A stretch of DNA of 50,845 nt from Sphingomonas bacterium (GCF_028292945.1 NZ_JAQGLJ010000044.1:1-50845); one strand, 5' to 3'. Shown: positions 1-13,127, counted from the stretch's first letter. The notes: generated by a model from the sequence alone, not told the origin. A program made the numbers and translations.

Positions 1-136
1 TGCGCGCCGCCGCGTACGACACCCCCGCCCGCTTCGCCGCGCGCGGCAACGCGCCCGTCGCCGCCAGCGCATCCGCCAGCGCGAGCAGCCGCGGCGACAG
101 GCAATAGGCGCGGGACAGGAGGGCGAGACGATCCAC
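1..136 (-). CDS. Helix-turn-helix protein, N-terminal part only
   Basis: Reading the minus strand from a GTG at 136-134 gives about 45 residues running off the window edge. The segment LSPRLLALADALAATGALPR followed by AAKRAGVSYAAAR has the pattern of a helix-turn-helix start, with an alanine-rich first helix and a second helix beginning at the AAKRAGVS turn. It is similar in layout to the HTH stump at 346, which faces the other way. A weak purine-rich stretch (AGAAG) lies about 8 bases before the GTG; the frame stays open upstream, so the start is uncertain. No function beyond DNA binding can be inferred because the rest is outside the window. Confidence 0.45.
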   Translation of the reverse strand, partial: MDRLALLSRAYCLSPRLLALADALAATGALPRAAKRAGVSYAAAR

Positions 137-324
137 GGCCCTGCTTCTACCCAGCCGCCCACCGCGACGCCCGCGAAAATGGAGCTGTCCGACAACGAAT
201 CGTATCGGTTAGCGCCCCGCGCCATGATCAACCGCACCCCGGTCCCGCGCGGCCAGCGCTCCGCCCTGCCCCCCTTCGCCCCCGTGCCACGCGCCACCGC
301 GGGCCACGACGGCAGGCGGGTCTC

Positions 325-343
325 AGCAAAGTAATACTTTGCT
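325..343. promoter_or_regulatory. Perfect 19-bp palindrome, candidate operator
   Basis: AGCAAAGTAATACTTTGCT has 9-bp arms that are exact reverse complements around a single central base. It ends 2 bases before the GTG of the HTH remnant at 346, so it covers the position of its ribosome binding site. It is AT-rich in a very GC-rich background. The geometry fits a homodimeric repressor site, perhaps autoregulatory; that role is inference. Confidence 0.55.
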
Positions 344-562
344 GGGTGCCCTCGACCTCCGAACGCCAGCTCGCCTTGATCGAGGCGCTCGCCGACACCG
401 GCTCCGTCACCAGCGCCGCGCGGCAGGTCAACATGACGCCCGAGAACGCCTACCAGCTGCGCCGCCACCCCGCCGCCTCGCCCGCACGCCGGCCGTGCTC
501 GCGCCGAGACGCTCGGCTAGCTCCCGGATTGCTGACGCAATCCGCTCCCTGGCCTCTCTGCG

Positions 563-2365
<1,803 letters not shown>

Positions 2366-2490
2366 ACCCGCGCGCCGTTAGCACCGCCTGCGCCCAAGCC
2401 AAAGCGCAGCACCACCTTGCGGCACTTGTAAGTGATCGCGGGCGCGCTTCGCCGGTCTGTCGGCTTATGCAACGACGGCGGAACCGCACC

Positions 2491-2960
2491 ATGAAGCTCA
2501 TCACGCACGGCACGCTTGTCGCGATCACGCTCGTCCTCGCCCACCCGGCGACGGCGCAGCTCACGCGCCGCGTCGAGTTCCGCGGCGATCCTGCCTCCGA
2601 GACCGCGACGGCGGTAAAGGTCCCCAACCTCGATGCGCTGCGCGGCACAAGAAATCGTCTACAGGCCCAGCACGCAGGAGGAGAAGCGGCAGGACTGTGT
2701 CTCGGTCGCCCATCGCATCGCGCCGCCGCCGCCGGCCAAGCAGGAGGCGATCGCCGACCGGCTCTATGCACGCGGGGTCGCCGGGCTGCAGGCGCAGGGG
2801 CTGACGGTGCACGGCCCCGCCGAGACCGCACAGCTTAAGCCGTGGTCGAAGGTGTCGAAGAACGTCAACGCCGCGCCCGGGCTGATCGAGCGTCCCAGTG
2901 GTCGGACCCGCATCGTCAGCGCCGGACATCTTCCTGCAACGGCTCACCGGAAACTGGTGA
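2491..2960 (+). pseudogene. Frame-broken secreted protein of unknown function
   Basis: From an ATG at 2491 the sequence MKLITHGTLVAITLVLAHPA followed by TAQ is a typical signal peptide with an AxA cleavage site. The sensible reading continues to LDAL near 2645, then a shift to the next frame is needed to read AQEIVYRPSTQEEKRQDC and on to a proline-rich stretch ending near 2920. A second shift in the same direction near there gives DIFLQRLTGNW and a TGA at 2958-2960. Each segment has normal codon use for this genome but no single frame covers them. It may be a real pseudogene or carry two indel errors. The family is not recognised. It converges with the kinase gene that ends at 2971. Confidence 0.45.
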
Positions 2961-2970
2961 CCGGCCGGCG

Positions 2971-3495
2971 CTAGCGGATCGCCTGCGCCGCCTCGATCGC
3001 GGCGAGCGCATTGAGATAGCGGCGCGACCCCTCGCCGCTCACCAGCGCCCAGCGGACGCCACGCCGGATCAGTTCGCGCTTCGACAGCTCGAAGAACCGC
3101 CATCGCGCGTCCTCGCTGCCGAACATGCGTGTTCCGTCGTCTTCCCAGGGCAGGTCGATGTCGAACAGCAGGTACAGGTCGGCGGTGTTGGTCCAGCGAT
3201 CGAACCACGGATCGCGCCGGCCGAACAGCATCTCCGCCCATACCGCCGTCATCAGCGGGTCGGTGTCGAGGATGACCGGCAACCGTTGTTGCGCGACCGC
3301 CGCCTGCGTCTTCGCGTCGTGCGCTTGGGCGATCACCAGAAGGTCCGCCATCGTCAGGTCGGTCCCGAACGTCTCGCAATAGGTACGGCCGAACTCGGCG
3401 ATGCACTGGCTGTCGAAGTGGCGCGCGAGCCGGGGCGCCATGGTCGACTTGCCCGTGCTCTCCGGCCCGTGCAGGCAGATGGTTCGCAGCTTCAT
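2971..3495 (-). CDS. NadR-type nicotinamide riboside kinase domain, AAA family ATPase
   Basis: A 174-residue P-loop protein with Walker A GPESTGKST at about residues 10-18 and the conserved FGRTYCE and LDTDPLMTAVWAEMLFG segments of the kinase half of NadR. In that family the domain phosphorylates nicotinamide riboside to NMN in the cytoplasm. Here it is a stand-alone protein, whereas in NadR it is joined to an NMN adenylyltransferase domain. Its ATG overlaps the pnuC stop (ATGA), so it is probably translated together with the transporter and traps imported nicotinamide riboside by phosphorylation. The substrate is inferred from the pnuC context; the family also includes less characterised ATPases. 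Confidence 0.8.
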   Translation of the reverse strand: MKLRTICLHGPESTGKSTMAPRLARHFDSQCIAEFGRTYCETFGTDLTMADLLVIAQAHDAKTQAAVAQQRLPVILDTDPLMTAVWAEMLFGRRDPWFDRWTNTADLYLLFDIDLPWEDDGTRMFGSEDARWRFFELSKRELIRRGVRWALVSGEGSRRYLNALAAIEAAQAIR

Positions 3496-4067
3496 ACGGC
3501 AACCTGGCTCGTCACGTCACGAGCCCTGCTCCATTGCCGCAAACCCCAGATCGCCAGCACCAGAAACAGGATGTAAAGGATCATCGTCGGCCACAACCGA
3601 TTGGCGGCATAAAGGCCGATCGACAGCACGTCCACGAGGATCCAGACCCACCAGCTTTCGAAACGTCGCTTGATCATCAGGAGCTGCGCGGCGACGCTGA
3701 GGATGGCAACGGCCGCATCCCACCACGGGAACGCGGCGTCGGTGAAACGGTGCATCAGCCCGCCCCAGACGGCGATGGCCAGTCCCGTCCCTGCCGCCCA
3801 TCCGATCCGCGCCCGAGCCGACATCTCGCCAATCACCACCTCCCCGGCCACCGCGCGGACCCGGGACCAGGCGACCCAGCCATAGACCTGGATGGCGAAG
3901 AAGAAGAGCTGCAGCGACGCGTCGCTGTACAGTTTGGCCCGGTAGAACACGACCGCGTAGAGCGTCACCATCGCCAGGCCGAACGGATAGTTCCAGATGC
4001 TGCGGCGCACGACCAGCGTCACGTTGATCAGCCCGAACAGGCTGGCAAGCACCTCCAATCCGTTCAC
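3492..4067 (-). CDS. pnuC: PnuC-family nicotinamide riboside transporter
   Basis: About 191 residues from a GTG at 4067, mostly hydrophobic, with about seven predicted membrane segments. The features that mark PnuC are the early RRSIWNYPFGLAMVTLYAVVF-type segment (tryptophan-asparagine-tyrosine-proline in the first helices), QVYGWVAW, the loop containing FPWWDA, and the C-terminal WWVWILVDVLSIGLYAANRL. PnuC moves nicotinamide riboside across the inner membrane by facilitated diffusion, driven by intracellular phosphorylation. I chose the GTG at 4067 because it overlaps the stop of the upstream adenylyltransferase remnant (GTGA) and gives a normal length; the open frame upstream is that remnant in another frame. 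The kinase downstream supplies the trapping step. Confidence 0.92.
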   Translation of the reverse strand: MNGLEVLASLFGLINVTLVVRRSIWNYPFGLAMVTLYAVVFYRAKLYSDASLQLFFFAIQVYGWVAWSRVRAVAGEVVIGEMSARARIGWAAGTGLAIAVWGGLMHRFTDAAFPWWDAAVAILSVAAQLLMIKRRFESWWVWILVDVLSIGLYAANRLWPTMILYILFLVLAIWGLRQWSRARDVTSQVAV

Positions 4068-4231
4068 GACACGCCCGCCACGACACCGCGCCCGGTGTAC
4101 CAGTCGCGCACCGGTTCGGGCAGCAGACGCCGGTGCCGCGCCGCAGAGATGTCGCAAAGCAGCTGATGCCCGGCATGCGGCGGCATGAATTTGCCCAGAA
4201 CAAAGCCGTAGCCGGTGCCGTCGCCCGTCAT
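4064..4231 (-). pseudogene. NMN adenylyltransferase with its middle deleted
   Basis: A 55-codon frame beginning MTGDGTGYGFVLGKFMPPHA and then GH. GKFMPPHAGH is the nucleotide-binding HxGH motif of NadR/NadM-type adenylyltransferases. Immediately after LLCDISAAR the protein passes into LLPEPVRDWYTG, which resembles the last few residues of the same domain. The domain is normally around 170 residues, so roughly 110 central residues are absent, including the ISGT-like second catalytic motif. It starts at ATG 4231-4229 and stops at 4064, overlapping the GTG of pnuC. It now looks like a leader peptide for pnuC. Recognition of the C-terminal piece rests on a short segment and is less certain than the N-terminal piece. 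Confidence 0.7.
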
Positions 4232-4301
4232 CGCGCCGACTTAGCGGTGCTTGCCCCGCCTCGCCAGTCCGCTAGGCTTGCGCGAAACGGAGAGGTCTTC
4301 G

Positions 4302-5597
4302 ATGCGTCATGTCGCGGTGATCGGGTCGGGACCCGCTGGCTATTACACCGCCGAAGGGTGCGCGAAGCTGTTCGGCGATCAGGTCCGCGTCGACATCGTC
4401 GATCGGATGCCCGTTCCGTATGGCCTGATCCGCACCGGCGTCGCGCCCGATCACCAATCGATCAAGGCGGTGTCGCGCCGCTACGAGGCCACCGCGCTGG
4501 GCGACAACGTGCGCTTCGTCGGCAATGTCACGGTCGGCATCCATGTCACGATCGCCGAGTTGCTCGACCTCTACGATGCCGTCGTGCTCGCCACCGGCGC
4601 GCCGGCCGACCGGCCGCTCGGCATCCCCGGCGACGACCTGCCGGGCGTGATCGGCTCGGCGGCATTCGTCGGTTGGTACAACGGGCACCCCGACTTCTCG
4701 GGCCTGCAGCCCCCCTTGCATGGGCCTGGCGCGGTGATCGTCGGCGCGGGCAACGTCGCGCTCGATGTCGCCCGCATCTTGGCGAAGACGGGCGACGAAT
4801 TCGGCGGGTCGGACATCGTCGGGCACGCGCTCGATCACCTCGGCGGTGCGGCGCTGGATCATATCTCCATCCTCGCCCGGCGCGGCCCGCATCAGATCGC
4901 CATGACGCCCAAGGAGCTCGGCGAGCTGGGTCATCTGACCCGTGCGACGCCGCGCGTCGATCCCGCCGACCTGCCGCCGATCGAAGCGGACGCCACGCTG
5001 GAGCCGGGCGTGCGCAAGTCGGTCGCCCACCTGCGATCCTTTGCGACCGGCGCGGCGGCCAAGCCGATCACGCTCGACTTCGACTTCTACGCCATGCCGA
5101 TCGCGATCGAAGGTGATGGTCGGGTCGAGCGGGTCATCGTCGAGCGCACCGGGATCGATGCCGAAGGCCGCGCGTCGGGCACGGGCGAGACCTATGCCGT
5201 TCCCGCCGGGCTGGTCGTCGCGTGTATCGGTTATCGCACGCCACCCATCGAGGGGGTGCCCTATGACGCGAAGCTCGGCCGGTTCGCCAACACCGACGGG
5301 CGGATCGGGCCGGGGCTGTATGCGGTCGGCTGGGCGCGGCGTGGACCGACCGGGACGATCGGCACCAACCGCCCCGACGGGTTCCTGATCGCCGATCACG
5401 TCGCTGCGGACACGCTCGCCGACAGTGGGAAGACCGGCCGTGCCGGACTCGATCAGCTGTTGACCAGCCGTGGCGTCGACGTCGTCACCTTTCGCGATTG
5501 GCAGAGGATCGAGCAGGCGGAGATCGCCGCCGCCCGCGCGGGATCACCGCGCGAGAAGTTCGTCGCGGTGGATGCCATGCTGGCGGCGCGGAGCTGA
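4302..5597 (+). CDS. FprA-like ferredoxin/adrenodoxin-type NADP reductase
   Basis: A 431-residue flavoprotein of the adrenodoxin reductase family, which exchanges electrons between NADPH and ferredoxin. It has the FAD dinucleotide motif GSGPAGYY at residues 8-15, the characteristic RTGVAPDH segment after it, a second [13 protein letters not shown] motif near residues 147-160 for [19 protein letters not shown], and the C-terminal [17 protein letters not shown] that closes on the flavin. The ATG at 4302 has a good Shine-Dalgarno (GGAGAGG) seven bases upstream, so the longer in-frame extension is not used. It is monocistronic. A link to the KorAB ferredoxin enzyme elsewhere in the window is possible but is inference. 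Confidence 0.9.
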   Translation: MRHVAVIGSGPAGYYTAEGCAKLFGDQVRVDIVDRMPVPYGLIRTGVAPDHQSIKAVSRRYEATALGDNVRFVGNVTVGIHVTIAELLDLYDAVVLATGAPADRPLGIPGDDLPGVIGSAAFVGWYNGHPDFSGLQPPLHGPGAVIVGAGNVALDVARILAKTGDEFGGSDIVGHALDHLGGAALDHISILARRGPHQIAMTPKELGELGHLTRATPRVDPADLPPIEADATLEPGVRKSVAHLRSFATGAAAKPITLDFDFYAMPIAIEGDGRVERVIVERTGIDAEGRASGTGETYAVPAGLVVACIGYRTPPIEGVPYDAKLGRFANTDGRIGPGLYAVGWARRGPTGTIGTNRPDGFLIADHVAADTLADSGKTGRAGLDQLLTSRGVDVVTFRDWQRIEQAEIAAARAGSPREKFVAVDAMLAARS

Positions 5598-5654
5598 CCC
5601 ACTTCCGACTTGAACAACCGGGACCGCCTCGCTAGGCGCGGTGCCGCAATGTGT

Positions 5655-5731
<77 letters not shown>

Positions 5732-5738
5732 TTGCGTA

Positions 5739-5792
5739 GCCGGCACGCCCGCAGCGTAGCTGCGAGCGAGACCGGCAGGCACGGCCGGCGGG
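5739..5792 (+). repeat. Dispersed palindromic repeat, copy 1
   Basis: About 54 bases directly after the tRNA, beginning GCCGGCACG and containing the perfect hairpin CGCAGC-GTA-GCTGCG at 5750-5764, then GCGAGACCGGCA and GGCCGGCGGG. The same series of blocks is found on the other strand at 32685-32739, with a few substitutions and one small indel. It is GC-rich, non-coding and able to fold, like REP-type extragenic elements. Confidence 0.8.
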
Positions 5793-5806
5793 TCGGCTAA
5801 GCCGAA

Positions 5807-5853
5807 CCCGTCCGATGCCCGAACCCGTCCGATGCCCGAATGCGTCCGACGCC
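5807..5853 (+). repeat. Tandem 17-bp direct repeat
   Basis: CCCGTCCGATGCCCGAA occurs twice head to tail at 5807-5823 and 5824-5840, followed by a degenerate partial third unit (TGCGTCCGACGCC) to 5853. It lies between the dispersed repeat and the end of the YihY gene. A short hairpin TCGGCT-AA-GCCGA precedes it. No role is evident. Confidence 0.85.
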
Positions 5854-5885
5854 ACGGCGCGGCTTCGCCGCGACGCCCCCTTCTG

Positions 5886-7052
5886 TCATCCCACCTTGGA
5901 GCGGCGCGCGACCTTCGCCGCCTTCTGCGCCGCGATCCGCCTGCCCTTTCGTACGCCCAGCTTGCGCCCCAGCCACAGACCCAGCACCCCCGCGCCCGCC
6001 AGCCACGCCCGGCTCCGTCGCACAGGACTAGGCACGGGCGAAACCCCAGCTACCGACGCCCCCGGTTCGCCTGCCGCCGCCCCCCCCGCGACATGATCCG
6101 CCGACCAAGCCCCCCGCTCACCCAGCGGCTTGTCCGCGCCCACCGTCGTGTCGGCGGCAGTCTGATGCTCCAGTTCAGAGTTCAGCTCGGCCCCGAACAG
6201 CAGCACATAAGCAGACAGGTACAGCCAGGTCAGCAGCACCACCACGGTCGCCAGCGAGCCATAGGTCGCGTTGTAATTGCCGAACTTCGACACATAGATC
6301 CCGAACCCGATCGTCAGCAGCAGCCACAGCACCGCCGTGAGCAGCGACCCCGGCGTCAACCACACCCATTTGGCCGAGTCCCGCGACGGCCCCCAACGGT
6401 AGAGCGAGGCAGCGCCCGCCGCGCCAGCGGCGCCGAGCGCGGCGTAGCTCACGATCTTGCCCAGCACCTCGCCCCAGCCAGGCAGCGCCGGAAACAGCGT
6501 GTCCAGATGCCCCATCGCACCGATCGCGATTGTCGCCACGATCGCCACGACGACCGCCACGACAGTCATCGCGAGCGCCAGCAGGTTCAGCTTGATGAAG
6601 CCGCGCTTCTCCTTTTCCTCGTAAGCGATGTTCAGCGCGGTGATGATCGCGCCTGCCCCCTGCCGCGCACCGAACAGCGCGACGCCGAGCGCCAGCAGCA
6701 AGCCGAAACCCTTCTTGTCCCCTGAGGTAGTGACCACATTTAGCAGCTGCTCCCCCACCAGCTTGGCCGCGTCCGCCGGCATCACGGTGGTCAGTTCCTG
6801 GACATGGCTCATCACCGTCGCCGGCTCCGCGACCAGGCCATAGCTGAGCACGATCGCGCCCAGCAGCGGCACCATGGCCAGGAACGCGTAAAACGCGACA
6901 CCGGCCGCGATCAGTCCGACATTGTCATCGCCCGCCTCTTTCCAGCTGCGGATGAGGACCTCCTTCCACCCGGCCAGCGACATGGCCCATGGACTGGCGG
7001 CATGCGTGGTGGTCGGGCTGGCGGTCGAGCCGGCGGGGGTGGTGACTGTCAT
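5886..7052 (-). CDS. YihY/BrkB-family inner membrane protein
   Basis: A 388-residue protein with about six membrane segments in its first 300 residues and the family signatures [36 protein letters not shown] and the late segment [30 protein letters not shown]. The family is widespread but its biochemical role is unclear; it was once wrongly called ribonuclease BN. The last 80 residues are a hydrophilic, alanine-rich tail that ends in a strongly basic cluster ([18 protein letters not shown]), longer than the typical family tail. The ATG at 7052 is preferred because the upstream alternative at 7112 would collide with the divergent SDR start at 7111. Confidence 0.88.
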   Translation of the reverse strand: MTVTTPAGSTASPTTTHAASPWAMSLAGWKEVLIRSWKEAGDDNVGLIAAGVAFYAFLAMVPLLGAIVLSYGLVAEPATVMSHVQELTTVMPADAAKLVGEQLLNVVTTSGDKKGFGLLLALGVALFGARQGAGAIITALNIAYEEKEKRGFIKLNLLALAMTVVAVVVAIVATIAIGAMGHLDTLFPALPGWGEVLGKIVSYAALGAAGAAGAASLYRWGPSRDSAKWVWLTPGSLLTAVLWLLLTIGFGIYVSKFGNYNATYGSLATVVVLLTWLYLSAYVLLFGAELNSELEHQTAADTTVGADKPLGERGAWSADHVAGGAAAGEPGASVAGVSPVPSPVRRSRAWLAGAGVLGLWLGRKLGVRKGRRIAAQKAAKVARRSKVG

Positions 7053-7110
7053 TAAGGCCCAACGCCGCTGCCGGCCGTTGCGCTCCCGGATCACCCCGCT
7101 AAGCGGCATC

Positions 7111-7806
7111 ATGGCAGATGAAATCGGATCGGCCGTTGTGATCGGCGCATCGGGCGGGATCGGTGCCGCGCTGATCGCGGCGCTGTCCGAAGAGGGTGTT
7201 CAGGTGCGCGGCTTCGCGCGGTCCTTCGGCGGGGCGGATCATATCGATCTCGCCAATGAAGCCAGCATCGCCGCAGCGGCTGCTGGCTTGGGCGTCGCGC
7301 CTTCGCTGGTGGTCGTCGCCACCGGCCTCCTCCACGACGGCGACGCTGGCCCGGAAAAGGCGATGGCCGGGCTCGATCCAATCTGGCTCGCGCGCCAATA
7401 TGCGGTCAACGCGATCGGCCCGGCCCTGGTCGCCAAGCACTTCCTGCCCGCGCAGCCGCGCACCGGCCGCACCGTCTTCGCGGCGCTGTCGGCGCGCGTG
7501 GCGAGCATCGGCGACAATCGACTGGGTGGCTGGTATGGCTACCGCGCCAGCAAGGCCGCACTGAACCAGTTCATTCGCACGCTCAGTGTGGAACAGCGCC
7601 GCCGCAACGACCGCTCGATCGTCGTCGGCCTGCACCCCGGCACCGTCGACACCGCATTGTCGCGGCCGTTCCAGTCCGCCGTCGCCACCGACCAGCTGTT
7701 CGCGCCGGACCGCGCCGCCGTGCAGCTGCTCGACGTGCTCGACGGCCTGCGTCCGGCCGATAGCGGCAAGCTATGGTCCTGGGACGGGGCGGAGATCGCG
7801 CCATGA
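7111..7806 (+). CDS. Short-chain dehydrogenase/reductase, C-factor-like
   Basis: A 231-residue cytoplasmic NAD(P)-dependent oxidoreductase. The cofactor-binding motif IGASGGIG lies near residues 10-17, and the catalytic tyrosine and lysine are in YRASKAAL near residue 150, with the conserved LHPGTVDT after it. Unlike most SDRs the protein is compact and lacks an obvious extended substrate loop, as in the CsgA/C-factor-like group. The ATG at 7111 is 58 bases from the divergent yihY start, so both share one short promoter region. The substrate is unknown. Confidence 0.88.
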   Translation: MADEIGSAVVIGASGGIGAALIAALSEEGVQVRGFARSFGGADHIDLANEASIAAAAAGLGVAPSLVVVATGLLHDGDAGPEKAMAGLDPIWLARQYAVNAIGPALVAKHFLPAQPRTGRTVFAALSARVASIGDNRLGGWYGYRASKAALNQFIRTLSVEQRRRNDRSIVVGLHPGTVDTALSRPFQSAVATDQLFAPDRAAVQLLDVLDGLRPADSGKLWSWDGAEIAP

Positions 7807-7852
7807 AGTCCATGCTACCGGCATGCCGCCGGTTACCGGTTCGGACAGGCCG

Positions 7853-8929
7853 GTGAGGCTGCGCACGATCTGGTCTGCCGTGCGCCGCGCCGGCGGGTGG
7901 ATCTGGCGCGGCAAGGCGGTTCCTGCCCAGCCGGCCCCGGTTGCGCCCTCCTTCACCCCTGGTCCCCCCCACTCGGCCGGCATGGGGACGATCAGGGGCG
8001 CGCCGGTGACGCTGCCCCCGCTGGCGCCATTACTCCCGGCTGCCAGCGTCGGCGTGTCACCTGCGGTGATGCTCGATCCCGAACCGGTGACGGACCGTCG
8101 CACGGCGCTGCGGCGCAATGCCGTGTTCCATCTGTTCGACCGAGCCGGGCTGGGCCCACCTCCCCTGCTCCTATGGTCCTTCATCGCCAGCGACGATGTC
8201 GGGCGTGGCGTGGAGTCCTTCCTGCGGGTCACCGGCACGGACCGCGAGCCGAGCCGGCTCGACGACCTGTTGCGGGCGGAACCGGGCCTGCGTCGCGCTG
8301 CGGCGGGCGAGCGGTCGGCGTGGTTGGCCGATCTGCTGTCCGGCGATCCGGCCAGGTTCACGGCGGCGGCGGCATCCGCGCGTCGCGTGACGCGGTCGCG
8401 TCTGGACGAGCACTGGCCCGCCGACCTGATCCCAGCGTCGCGACCCGAGCAGGCCCATCTCGCCGATGACCTCGCATCCGCGCTCGGCGACCACAAGGAT
8501 CATCGCGCCGCACTGCTCGCTCACTGGCCCGATGCCTGGACCTCCAGGACCGAGGGCGATCAGGTATGCGCGGCGATCGCGGCGTTCGAGGCCGCCGAGG
8601 TGACCGCGCTCGCGTCGTTGACCGACGGGCGGGATGGCAAGACCGCGCTGATCACCATGCAGGCCGCCAACATGGACCTCGAAGCACTGGCGGCGCGCGC
8701 GAGCGGCACGGCCGGATCCGGGCCGGTCACGCCGGTAGACACCGCCGCGCTGGATGCGGCCACCGCCTGGCCCGAGGCGCTTCGGGAGTGGCGCGCGCTG
8801 CGCTGGCAGCACCACCCGGAGCGCCCCGAGCTGGATGACGCCGTGCGTGCCGAGCGTCGACGTCGCTGCGCTGTCATCGATCGCGCGCTCGACCGCCGCG
8901 AGCGGCTATTGCGTACTGGGACGCCGTAG
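7853..8929 (+). CDS. Protein of unknown function next to kinase remnant
   Basis: About 358 residues from a GTG at 7853; an ATG at 7823 in the same frame is an alternative start. The N-terminal 60 residues are proline- and alanine-rich and probably flexible. The rest is mainly helical, with segments such as RNAVFHLFDRAGLGPPPLLLWSFIASDD, a leucine/alanine-rich centre and a basic C-terminus. There is no signal peptide, membrane segment or catalytic motif that I recognise. It starts 46 bases after the SDR and overlaps the end of the OmpA fragment by 24 bases. Being next to an OmpA-domain gene and a YegI-like kinase, it may belong to a three- to five-gene phospho-signalling cassette; this is inference. 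Confidence 0.65.
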   Translation: MRLRTIWSAVRRAGGWIWRGKAVPAQPAPVAPSFTPGPPHSAGMGTIRGAPVTLPPLAPLLPAASVGVSPAVMLDPEPVTDRRTALRRNAVFHLFDRAGLGPPPLLLWSFIASDDVGRGVESFLRVTGTDREPSRLDDLLRAEPGLRRAAAGERSAWLADLLSGDPARFTAAAASARRVTRSRLDEHWPADLIPASRPEQAHLADDLASALGDHKDHRAALLAHWPDAWTSRTEGDQVCAAIAAFEAAEVTALASLTDGRDGKTALITMQAANMDLEALAARASGTAGSGPVTPVDTAALDAATAWPEALREWRALRWQHHPERPELDDAVRAERRRRCAVIDRALDRRERLLRTGTP

Positions 8930-9244
8930 CCGCAGCTCGATGCGGCGGCGGTTCTGCTCGTCGGCCGCGCGCGCGCCGTCGGTGACCCGATCGCCAGGCC
9001 GCACCAGCGGCCCGGCCGACATTGGTATGATCACATAGGCTTCGCCAACACCGGCCTTTCTCAACGCGCGCGCCACGGCGACGGCGCGGGCCATGCCCAG
9101 GCCAACGTTGTCGCCGACTGTCGGCTCGACCGCCCCGCCGCGCAACCACGGGATCAGCGTGCGATCGAGATTGCTCCGGCCCGAGCCAAGCGGCACCTCG
9201 TCCGTATGACCGACGACCTCGATGATCGGCGGCGCGTGCCGTCG
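8906..9244 (-). pseudogene. OmpA-family C-terminal domain, 5' end missing
   Basis: The minus strand reads RRHAPPIIEVVGHTDEVP at its upstream end and continues through SNLDRTLIPWLRGG, NVGLGMARAVAVARALR and ADEQNRRRIELRLRR to a stop at 8906. GHTDE near the start and NRRRIELRL near the end are the peptidoglycan-binding signature of OmpA-like domains. No start codon, signal peptide or membrane anchor precedes it: at about 9244 the sequence runs directly into the kinase fragment on the other strand. About 112 codons of domain remain. OmpA domains of this type often occur as MotB-like anchored proteins with a membrane helix at the N-terminus, which is what has been lost. Confidence 0.75.
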
Positions 9245-9855
9245 CCACGGTGCATTACGCCAACTGCGTCGTGGGTGATCTCAACGAGTCCGGCCTGCTC
9301 GTGTCCGATCAAGCTACGGTCGCCATGATCGACGCGGACTCCTTCGAAGTGGAAGCCTCCGGCCGCCGATTTTTGTGCGCAGTCGGCAAGGACGATTTTA
9401 CCGCGCCCGAGTTCGCACTCGATCAGCTCGGCAAGCGCGAACGGACGCGCAACCATGATGCGTTCGGGTTGGCGGTGCTGATCTTCCACCTGCTGTTCCT
9501 GGGGCGTTCTCCGTTCGGCGGGATTGGACCGAAGGGTGATCTCGAGCTTCGGCCAGCGATGGAGCAGCATTGCTTCGCCTTCAGTCTGAAACGCGACACC
9601 GGCGTACGACCGCCGCCGGGCACGCTGACGCTGGCCGACCTGTCGCCCATTCTGGCGGCTCAGTTCGAGAGTGCCTTTGCTCCCGTGGGTCGGGTCGGAC
9701 TGCGGCCGCGACCCACCGAATGGGTGGACAGTCTGGATCGATTCGAGCGCGAGCTCATTGCGTGCCGGCGCCGGCCCTTACATCGCTTTCACCCCGCCGC
9801 TGGCCAATGTTCGTGGTGCCGCATCGAAGCCGAAACAGGGCGCGATCCGTTCTGA
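9226..9855 (+). pseudogene. YegI-like protein kinase, N-terminal lobe missing
   Basis: The frame opens after a TGA at 9223-9225 and reads ARAVATVHYANCVVGDLNES at once: this is the catalytic-loop region of a protein kinase, with GDLN in the place of HRDLN and IDADSF in the place of the DFG metal-binding motif. Downstream are APEF, the HDAFGLAVLIFHLLFLGRSPF helix and a C-terminal CSWC pair followed by DPF, as in YegI-type kinases (COG4248) that accompany TerY-like VWA proteins and PP2C phosphatases. The whole ATP-binding lobe is absent, so it cannot be an active kinase. A GTG at 9250 could allow translation of the stump. Confidence 0.75.
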
Positions 9856-9945
9856 TCCGCTCGGGCGAGCGCATCGCGTTCGCGTGACATAGCGAGCCAT
9901 CCGGGCTAGAAGTTCGGCACCTATTCCCTGTCCGAAAGACCTGCC

Positions 9946-12779
<2,834 letters not shown>

Positions 12780-12783
<4 letters not shown>

Positions 12784-13127
12784 GGGACGTGATCGCCTTC
12801 AAGGTGCTGACCGCCGCCGAGCTGGCAACGCTGGAGCGCGACGGTCGCTTCGCCGGCTCGGCCGCGGACCTGCGCGACGGCTATGTCCACCTCTCGACCG
12901 CGGCGCAGCTCACCGCCACGGTCGACAAACACTATGCCGGCCAGACCGACCTGCACGTCGCGGAGGTCGATCTCGACGCGTTGGGTGAAGCGATCCGCTG
13001 GGAGCGGGCACGTGGCGGCGATGACTTCCCCCACCTGTATGGCGACTTGCCGCTCGACGCCATCGTCGCCTACTCGCCGCTCGCACGCGATGACGATGGC
13101 GCGGTCAGGCTCCCGGTCGCCGGCTAG
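12780..13127 (+). CDS. DUF952 family protein
   Basis: A 115-residue soluble protein with the family's N-terminal pattern FKVLTAAELATLERDGRFAG and the conserved GYVHLSTAAQL, then a C-terminal FPHLYGDLPLDAIVAY. The fold of this family resembles ADP-ribosyltransferase-like or glutathione S-transferase-associated small proteins, but its function is not established. The ATG overlaps the gyrA stop, so it is translationally coupled to gyrA. Its stop overlaps the stop of the convergent DUF488 gene by 4 bases. Confidence 0.88.

Noticed and set aside
5739-5792. Possible intrinsic terminator or attachment site after tRNA-Pro
   Set aside because: There is a hairpin but no T-run, no repeat of the tRNA 3' end and no integrase gene nearby. 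The sequence is explained as a dispersed repeat because a second copy is at 32685.
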